Position numbers and translations under genes: made by a program. 64,000 nt of DNA from JAVBME01 sp031552765 (lineage in GTDB: Bacteria; Bacillota; Negativicutes; Acidaminococcales; JAISLQ01), in the NCBI GenBank assembly GCA_031552765.1, contig JAVBME010000006.1:24431-88430 (forward strand), written 5' to 3'. This document shows, in pieces, positions 59,158 to 64,000 of this stretch (positions are counted from its first letter, which is position 1; every line of letters starts with the position of its first letter). The notes below the pieces were generated by a model that saw nothing but the letters and a program-made list of their open reading frames with translations, was not told the origin of the DNA and did no database searches.

Positions 59158-60153
59158 ATGGCAAGAATGTATTATGACAAAGACGCAAACATGGAGTTTC
59201 TCAAAGACAAGACGGTAGCGGTTATCGGCTACGGCAGCCAGGGCCACGCCCATTCTCTTAATCTTCATGAAAGCGGCGTCAATGTTATTGTAGGTTTGTA
59301 TGAGGGCAGCAAATCCAAAGCCAAGGCGGAAAAAGCCGGCCTGAAAGTAATGAACACGGCCGATGCGGTGAAAAACGCCGATGTCGTAATGATGCTCATC
59401 CCTGACGAAAAACAGGCCGAAACCTATAACAGCGAAGTAAAACCCAACCTCAAAGCTAATGCCGCGCTGGCTTTTGCCCACGGCTTTAATATCCACTTCA
59501 ACCAGATCGTTCCTCCGGCCGGCATCGACGTATTCATGGTCGCGCCCAAAGGCCCCGGCCATCTGGTGCGCCGCGTGTTTGTCGAAGGCCAGGGCGTTCC
59601 CTGCCTCTTGGCCGTACACCAGGACGCTTCCGGCCACGCCCATGACATCGGCCTCGCCTATGCCCGCGGCGTAGGCGGCACCCGCGCCGGCGTTCTTGAA
59701 ACTACTTTTAAGGAAGAAACCGAAACAGACCTCTTTGGCGAACAGGCAGTCCTCTGCGGCGGCGTTACCGCCCTAATTAAAGCCGGTTTCGAAGTGCTGG
59801 TGGAAGCCGGTTACAAGCCGGAAAGCGCTTACTTTGAATGCATGCATGAAATGAAACTCATCGTCGACCTTCTCTATGAAGGCGGCATGGGCAAAATGCG
59901 CCACTCGGTCAGCGATACCGCCGAATATGGCGACTATGTGACCGGCCCGCGCATCATAACCGAAGACACTAAAAACGAAATGAGAAAAGTCCTCAAAGAA
60001 ATCCAGAGCGGCGAGTTTGCCAGCCGCTGGCTGCTCGAGAACCGCCTCAACCGCCCCTGCTTTACCGCGTCAAGGAAAAAAGAAGCCGAGCATCAGATCG
60101 AGGTTGTGGGTAAGGATCTGCGCGGGATGATGAGCTGGATCAAAAAACAATAA
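59158..60153 (+). CDS. ilvC: ketol-acid reductoisomerase
   Basis: A 331-residue NADPH and Mg-dependent enzyme that converts acetolactate to dihydroxy-isovalerate. GYGSQGHAHSLNLHESGVNV is the nucleotide loop; AHGFNIHF, APKGPGHLVRR and AVLCGGVTALIKAGFEVL are catalytic/metal blocks (class I). The gene follows ilvN by 72 bp with GGGAGAGG before the start. The next stretch contains repeats before leuA. Confidence 0.97.
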   Translation: MARMYYDKDANMEFLKDKTVAVIGYGSQGHAHSLNLHESGVNVIVGLYEGSKSKAKAEKAGLKVMNTADAVKNADVVMMLIPDEKQAETYNSEVKPNLKANAALAFAHGFNIHFNQIVPPAGIDVFMVAPKGPGHLVRRVFVEGQGVPCLLAVHQDASGHAHDIGLAYARGVGGTRAGVLETTFKEETETDLFGEQAVLCGGVTALIKAGFEVLVEAGYKPESAYFECMHEMKLIVDLLYEGGMGKMRHSVSDTAEYGDYVTGPRIITEDTKNEMRKVLKEIQSGEFASRWLLENRLNRPCFTASRKKEAEHQIEVVGKDLRGMMSWIKKQ

Positions 60154-60159
60154 TGCGGG

Positions 60160-60262
60160 CCGCTGAAAAAGCGCCATCTAGGTCGTTGTTCGTCGCATTT
60201 TATGCTCAACGTACGCACTGTACGTTTCCGCTAAAATCTTCCTCACGCCTACTATCTGACAC
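60160..60262 (+). repeat. dispersed hairpin repeat, family A, copy 2
   Basis: An imperfect inverted repeat between ilvC and leuA with central CGTAC-GCACT-GTACG (60210-60224). It aligns with the minus strand of 26864-26985. Relative to copy 1 the outer base pair of the central palindrome changes from T-A to C-G on both arms, a compensatory change. Confidence 0.75.
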
Positions 60263-60317
60263 TTTTTGACCGGCCCTTGGGCTGGCAGTTCAACGAACTG
60301 GTAAATAAGGCCAATCT

Positions 60318-60412
60318 TCTGGTTGTCGCTACTTTTCCTTGCTTGTGTACGTTTATGTACACGGCGTTGCGGAAGCCTCACTCCGCCTAGCATCTTTCCT
60401 TTTTTGCGCAGT
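60318..60412 (+). repeat. dispersed hairpin repeat, family A, copy 3
   Basis: It starts GGTTGTCGCTACTTTTCCTT, carries the central TGTAC-GTTTAT-GTACA (60346-60361) and ends with AGCCTCACTCCGCCTAG-like sequence. It aligns with copy 1 over about 80 bases and lies in tandem with copy 2. Confidence 0.75.
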
Positions 60413-60427
60413 TCTGATGTTTCGTCT

Positions 60428-60455
60428 GTAGGGGCGGCTGCCCTCAGCCGCCTGC
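60428..60455. repeat. GTAGGGGCG-type repeat, family B
   Basis: CTGTAGGGGCGGCTG-CCCT-CAGCCGCC palindrome followed by TAATTACCTG, shared with the sequence at the right end of the window. Confidence 0.6.
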
Positions 60456-60495
60456 TTAATTACCTGTGTACATCCTAAGTAAAGGAGGTTTTCCA

Positions 60496-62031
60496 ATGGA
60501 TAACCGTATCATTAAAATATTCGATACCACCATGCGCGACGGCGAACAGACGCCGGGCATAGCGCTCGGGACGCCGGAGAAGCTGGAGATAGCCCAGGCG
60601 CTGGCGCGTTTGAAGGTGGACGTTATAGAAGCCGGCTTTCCCATCACGTCCAACGGCGACTTTGAAGCCGTAAAAATCGTGTCGGAGCGGGTAAAAGGAC
60701 CTACCATCTGCGCTTTGGCCCGGCCTGCCCTGGAAGACATAGAATGCGCGCGCGAAGCGCTGAAAGCGGCGGAAAGTTCCCGTATACACGTATTTATCGC
60801 GACCAGCGATATACACTTGGAGTATAAACTCAAAATGAACAGGCAACAGGTGATGGAGGCCGCGGAAAAAGGCGTGGCCCTGGCCAGGAAATATTGCGGC
60901 GAGGTGGAGTTTTCCGCCGAAGACGCAACCCGTTCCGACTGGGACTACCTCTGCCAGATATATGAAAAGGCCATCGCTGCCGGCGCGACCATCATCAACG
61001 TGCCGGACACTGTCGGCTATACCACGCCCAGTGAATATGCCGCGCTCATCCGTTATTTAAAGGAAAAAGTAAGCAATATCGATAAAGCCGTCATCAGCGT
61101 GCACTGCCACGACGACCTGGGCTTGGCTGTGGCCAACTCCCTGGCCGCGATCGAGGCCGGCGCCGGACAGGTGGAATGTACGATAAACGGCCTTGGCGAG
61201 CGGGCCGGCAACGCTTCCATGGAAGAAATAGTCATGGCGCTGGCTACCCGCGGCAATCATTTCAAAGCGGGTACTCATATCGACACCCAGCAGATATACC
61301 GTACCAGCCGCCTGGTCAGCTCTTTGACCGGCGTCAACATCCACCCGACCAAAGCTATCGTCGGTGAAAACGCCTTCGCGCACGAGTCGGGCATACACCA
61401 GCACGGTGTTTTGAACAACCCACTGACCTACGAGATTATGACCCCGGAGACGGTGGGCATCGGCTCCAATTCTATCGTGCTCGGCAAGCATTCCGGCCGC
61501 CATGCGTTCAGCGCGCGGCTTACGGATATGGGTTACGAGTTCGACCAGGAGAAGATAGAGAAACTGTTTGTGCGTTTCAAAGAACTGGCCGATCACAAGA
61601 AGAACATCTCCGACCGCGACCTTGAGGCGCTGGTTTCGGAAAAAGCCGCCTACCGGCCGGAATGGTTCCGCCTGGTTTCCCATCAGGAGCACTCCTCAAA
61701 CAACGGCCGGGCTATCGCTTCAGTCGTGCTGGAGTCCAGTTCCGGGCAAACAGAAGCGGTCTGCTTTGGCGAAGGTCCGGTGGACGCCGTATACAACGCG
61801 GTGGATAAAGCCGTAGGCTTTGACATCAACCTGACCGACTTCCAGATAAAAGCGGTGACCGGCGGCGTGGACGCCCTAGGCGAATCTACCGTGCTGGTAG
61901 AGCGCGACGGCAAAAAATTCTATGGCCGCGGCCTTTCGACCAATATCATCGAAGCCAGCGTCAGGGCGTACATCAATGCCATCAACAGCATGATCGCCGC
62001 CTGCGGCTTCCCGGGTTTAGATAAAGACTAG
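60496..62031 (+). CDS. leuA: 2-isopropylmalate synthase
   Basis: A 511-residue enzyme making isopropylmalate from acetyl-CoA and 2-oxoisovalerate. The ATG at 60496, 7 bases after AAAGGAGG, is chosen over a frame start 10 codons earlier. The HMGL-like TIM barrel has FDTTMRDGEQTPGIALG and VSVHCHDDLGLAVANS-like SVHCHDDLGLAVANSLAAIE. The linker GLGERAGNASMEEIVMAL and C-terminal regulatory LeuA dimer domain (about 370-511) follow. It sits after two repeats downstream of ilvC, possibly under the ilv T-box or its own promoter. Confidence 0.96.
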   Translation: MDNRIIKIFDTTMRDGEQTPGIALGTPEKLEIAQALARLKVDVIEAGFPITSNGDFEAVKIVSERVKGPTICALARPALEDIECAREALKAAESSRIHVFIATSDIHLEYKLKMNRQQVMEAAEKGVALARKYCGEVEFSAEDATRSDWDYLCQIYEKAIAAGATIINVPDTVGYTTPSEYAALIRYLKEKVSNIDKAVISVHCHDDLGLAVANSLAAIEAGAGQVECTINGLGERAGNASMEEIVMALATRGNHFKAGTHIDTQQIYRTSRLVSSLTGVNIHPTKAIVGENAFAHESGIHQHGVLNNPLTYEIMTPETVGIGSNSIVLGKHSGRHAFSARLTDMGYEFDQEKIEKLFVRFKELADHKKNISDRDLEALVSEKAAYRPEWFRLVSHQEHSSNNGRAIASVVLESSSGQTEAVCFGEGPVDAVYNAVDKAVGFDINLTDFQIKAVTGGVDALGESTVLVERDGKKFYGRGLSTNIIEASVRAYINAINSMIAACGFPGLDKD

Positions 62032-62049
62032 GAAGGCAGATGATAGCTC

Positions 62050-63309
62050 ATGGGCATGACCATGACGGAAAAAATATTGGCGCGGCACGCCGGCCTTGAC
62101 AAGGTGGAGCCGGGCGACCTCATTATCGCTAAGGTCGACCTTGTATTGGCCAACGACATCACCGCGCCGCCCGCTGTGTGGGAATTTGAAAAAATAGGTC
62201 AGAAAAAGGTATTCGATAAAGACAAGGTGGTCTTTGTCCCCGACCATTTCGCGCCCAATAAAGATATAAAATCCGCCGAAATGTGCAAAGTGACGCGCGA
62301 TTTCGCCCACGCCCAGCAGTTGACCAACTATTTCGAAGTCGGGCGTATGGGCATAGAGCACGCTCTGCTGCCGGAAAAGGGCCTGGTGGCGCCGGGTGAA
62401 GTCATCATCGGCGGCGACTCGCATACCTGTACTTATGGCGCTATTGGCGCGTTTTCCACCGGCGTTGGCCAGACGGACATCGGCGCGGCTATGGCCAGCG
62501 GCGATACCTGGTTCCGTGTGCCTTCGACCATCAAAGTGGAACTGAAAGGCGAACTGCCGCGTTATGTAAAAGGCAAAGACGTCATCCTCACGCTTATCGG
62601 CATGATCGGTGTGGATGGCGCCCGTTACCAGGCGATAGAATTTGCCGGCAACATCGGCGCCCTGTCTATCGATGACCGCTTTACCATCTGCAATATGGCG
62701 ATAGAAGCGGGCGGCAAAAACGGTATCTTCCCGGTGGACGAAACCACTCAAGAATACCTCAAAGGCCGCGTCTCGCGCGGTTATGAGATAGTAACGCTAG
62801 ACCCGGACGCTGTATATGAACGCACGGTGGTCATCGAGCTGGATAAGCTGGAGCCGGTGGTAGCTTACCCGCACCTGCCGGAAAACGTCAAACCGGCGAA
62901 AGAGTTTAGCGATATCGCGATAGACCAGGTGGTCATAGGCTCCTGCACCAACGGGCGCATTTCCGACCTGGCGCAGGCCGCCGAAATATTGGCCGGTAAA
63001 AAAGTGCACGACCGGGTGCGGGCCATTATCATCCCCGGCACGCAGGACATTTACCTTGAAGCCATGCAGCGCGGCTACATAAAGACCTTCATCGACGCCG
63101 GCGCGGCAGTTTCGACGCCGACCTGCGGCCCCTGTCTCGGCGGGCATATGGGCATCATGGCGGCCGGTGAACGCGCTGTGGCGACGACCAACCGCAATTT
63201 TAAGGGCCGTATGGGCCATGTGGAGAGCGAAGTTTACCTGTCCGGCGTATATGTAGCGGCGGCCAGTGCAATCATGGGCAGGATAGCCGGCCCGGCGGAG
63301 GTGCAGTAA
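62050..63309 (+). CDS. leuC: 3-isopropylmalate dehydratase large subunit
   Basis: A 419-residue aconitase-family subunit. Cluster Cys residues are in VIGSCTNGRISDLAQAA and TPTCGPCLGGHMG (CxxC), and VIIGGDSHTCTYGAIG is another conserved block. This is the shorter archaeal/clostridial-type LeuC with a separate small subunit. The start is the ATG at 62050 or an ATG two codons later. The stop overlaps the leuD start (TAATG). Confidence 0.96.
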   Translation: MGMTMTEKILARHAGLDKVEPGDLIIAKVDLVLANDITAPPAVWEFEKIGQKKVFDKDKVVFVPDHFAPNKDIKSAEMCKVTRDFAHAQQLTNYFEVGRMGIEHALLPEKGLVAPGEVIIGGDSHTCTYGAIGAFSTGVGQTDIGAAMASGDTWFRVPSTIKVELKGELPRYVKGKDVILTLIGMIGVDGARYQAIEFAGNIGALSIDDRFTICNMAIEAGGKNGIFPVDETTQEYLKGRVSRGYEIVTLDPDAVYERTVVIELDKLEPVVAYPHLPENVKPAKEFSDIAIDQVVIGSCTNGRISDLAQAAEILAGKKVHDRVRAIIIPGTQDIYLEAMQRGYIKTFIDAGAAVSTPTCGPCLGGHMGIMAAGERAVATTNRNFKGRMGHVESEVYLSGVYVAAASAIMGRIAGPAEVQ

Positions 63310-63791
63310 TGGGTGGTAAGGTTTGGCGCTACGGCGACCATGTAGATACAGACGTAATAATCCCGGCGCGGTATTTGAATATCGCCGATCATAAGGAATT
63401 GGCCGAACATGCGATGGAAGACATCGACAAAACCTTTGCCAAAGGCGTCCAGCCGGGCGACTTTGTCGTCGCCGGCAAGAACTTCGGCTGCGGCTCCAGC
63501 CGCGAACACGCGCCGATAGTGCTGAAAGTCAAAGGAGTGCCCTGCGTTATCGCGGACAGCTTTGCCCGCATTTTTTACCGCAACGCGATAAATATCGGCT
63601 TGCCGGTATTGGAACTGGGCGCCGATGTGGAAAAGATCCAGGCCGGCGACCAGCTCAAAGTAGATCTCGCCCAAGGCACGGTGGAAATCGTGAACAAGGG
63701 GATAACCCTGACGACTAAGCCACTGCCGGGTTTTATACAAAAAATCGCCGAGGCGGGCGGATTGATTAATTATGTAAAAAGCGTGCAGTGA
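63309..63791 (+). CDS. leuD: 3-isopropylmalate dehydratase small subunit
   Basis: A 160-residue swivel-domain partner of LeuC. GKVWRYGDHVDTDVIIPARY and NFGCGSSREHAPIVLK are diagnostic, and FARIFYRNAINIGLPVLEL follows. It is translationally coupled to leuC by a TAATG overlap. The next leucine-pathway gene, leuB, is not before the window edge. Confidence 0.97.
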   Translation: MGGKVWRYGDHVDTDVIIPARYLNIADHKELAEHAMEDIDKTFAKGVQPGDFVVAGKNFGCGSSREHAPIVLKVKGVPCVIADSFARIFYRNAINIGLPVLELGADVEKIQAGDQLKVDLAQGTVEIVNKGITLTTKPLPGFIQKIAEAGGLINYVKSVQ

Positions 63792-63824
63792 ACTGCCCGC
63801 ATAAACTGGCCGACGATAAAGGGG

Positions 63825-63885
63825 CATATGCTGCGTTGCGACTACGTTTCCTTGCTCGTGTTAAGCAGACAGCCTCTCCCCCTTT
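63825..63885 (+). repeat. partial family A repeat, copy 4
   Basis: The block GCGTTGCGACTACGTTTCCT followed by TGCTCGTGT matches the left half of copies 1 and 3, but the central TGTAC/GTACA palindrome is missing. Confidence 0.55.
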
Positions 63886-63911
63886 CTTGTCGGCCTGGCG
63901 TATTTCGATAG

Positions 63912-63982
63912 GTTTGTAGGGGCGAGCAATGCGAGCCCGCACTACTGATCAGGCGGGCTCGCCATGCTCGCCCCTACAGGTA
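63912..63982. repeat. family B palindromic repeat after leuD
   Basis: GTAGGGGCGAGC (63916-63927) and GCTCGCCCCTAC (63966-63977) form a long inverted repeat with inner GCGAGCCCGC / GCGGGCTCGC arms, followed by AGGTAATTA, which is shared in reverse with the repeat at 60428. Confidence 0.75.
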
Positions 63983-64000
63983 ATTATGGGGGTATTGGAA

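Overview
The window looks like a chromosomal stretch of a strictly anaerobic, low-to-mid GC Firmicute. A diderm Negativicutes relative is the best fit, but this is inference. The support is two T-box leaders, meso-diaminopimelate dehydrogenase, an [FeFe]-hydrogenase maturation set (HydE, HydF, HydG and a TM1266-type protein), a hybrid-cluster protein, a non-oxidative hydroxyaryl decarboxylase operon, and the relic of an LPS-kinase-like gene, which would imply an outer membrane. There are four tRNA genes (Asn, Glu, Val, Arg), no rRNA operon, no CRISPR array, no prophage and no intact transposon.

Layout. 1-4.8 kb: plus-strand decarboxylase operon (UbiD-type large subunit cut by the window edge, small zinc-ribbon-like subunit, DASS-type transporter, UbiX-type flavin prenyltransferase, LpdD-like chaperone, and a biotinyl-domain protein that lacks the biotinylated lysine). 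4.8-8.1 kb: minus-strand nuclease lipoprotein, SHOCT protein, CBS/DRTGG family II pyrophosphatase, flavodoxin. 8.15-8.46 kb: frameshifted IS3-type transposase relic. 8.5-10.9 kb: acyl-CoA transferase A/B and a beta-keto acid cleavage enzyme. 11-18.7 kb: housekeeping (mnmA, queF, two gamma-carbonic-anhydrase-like proteins, YcaC-like hydrolase, HD protein, cyclophilin, GIY-YIG, Asp23) plus two unknown genes and an interrupted micro-gene. 18.8-23.4 kb: secreted lipase, GH26 enzyme, DUF1624 membrane protein, exported protein. 23.4-25.9 kb: Crp/Fnr regulator divergent from hcp with a perfect TGTGA-N6-TCACA site between them. 26.6-27.1 kb: tRNA cluster holding a hairpin repeat. 28-32.8 kb: hydrogenase maturation operon behind a consensus promoter and an attenuator-like leader, then an LUD protein. 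33.4-41.5 kb: hybrid histidine kinase, flavodoxin lipoprotein, radical SAM/DUF4130 pair, chemoreceptor. 41.9-46.6 kb: smpB-rnr block. 46.8-50 kb: a lipoprotein gene, its decaying paralogue, and a dead kinase gene. 50-56.2 kb: MATE pump, ddh, pheA, HD-GYP protein, and a collapsed ABC-F resistance gene whose regulatory leader is still recognisable. 56.3-63.8 kb: amino-acid biosynthesis, T-box-serA and T-box-ilvN-ilvC-leuA-leuC-leuD, with repeat elements before leuA and after leuD.

How the genes work together. The decarboxylase operon contains the enzyme subunits, the maker of its prenylated-flavin cofactor, a chaperone and an uptake or exchange protein. The hyd genes build the H-cluster of an [FeFe]-hydrogenase encoded elsewhere. 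SerA and the ilv/leu genes feed serine and branched-chain amino acids and appear to be read out through uncharged tRNA. Hcp is probably controlled by its divergent Crp-like neighbour. The most notable observations are the hyd operon leader, the ABC-F relic with its leader peptide and terminator, the dispersed hairpin repeat with compensatory changes, and the non-biotinylatable biotinyl domain.
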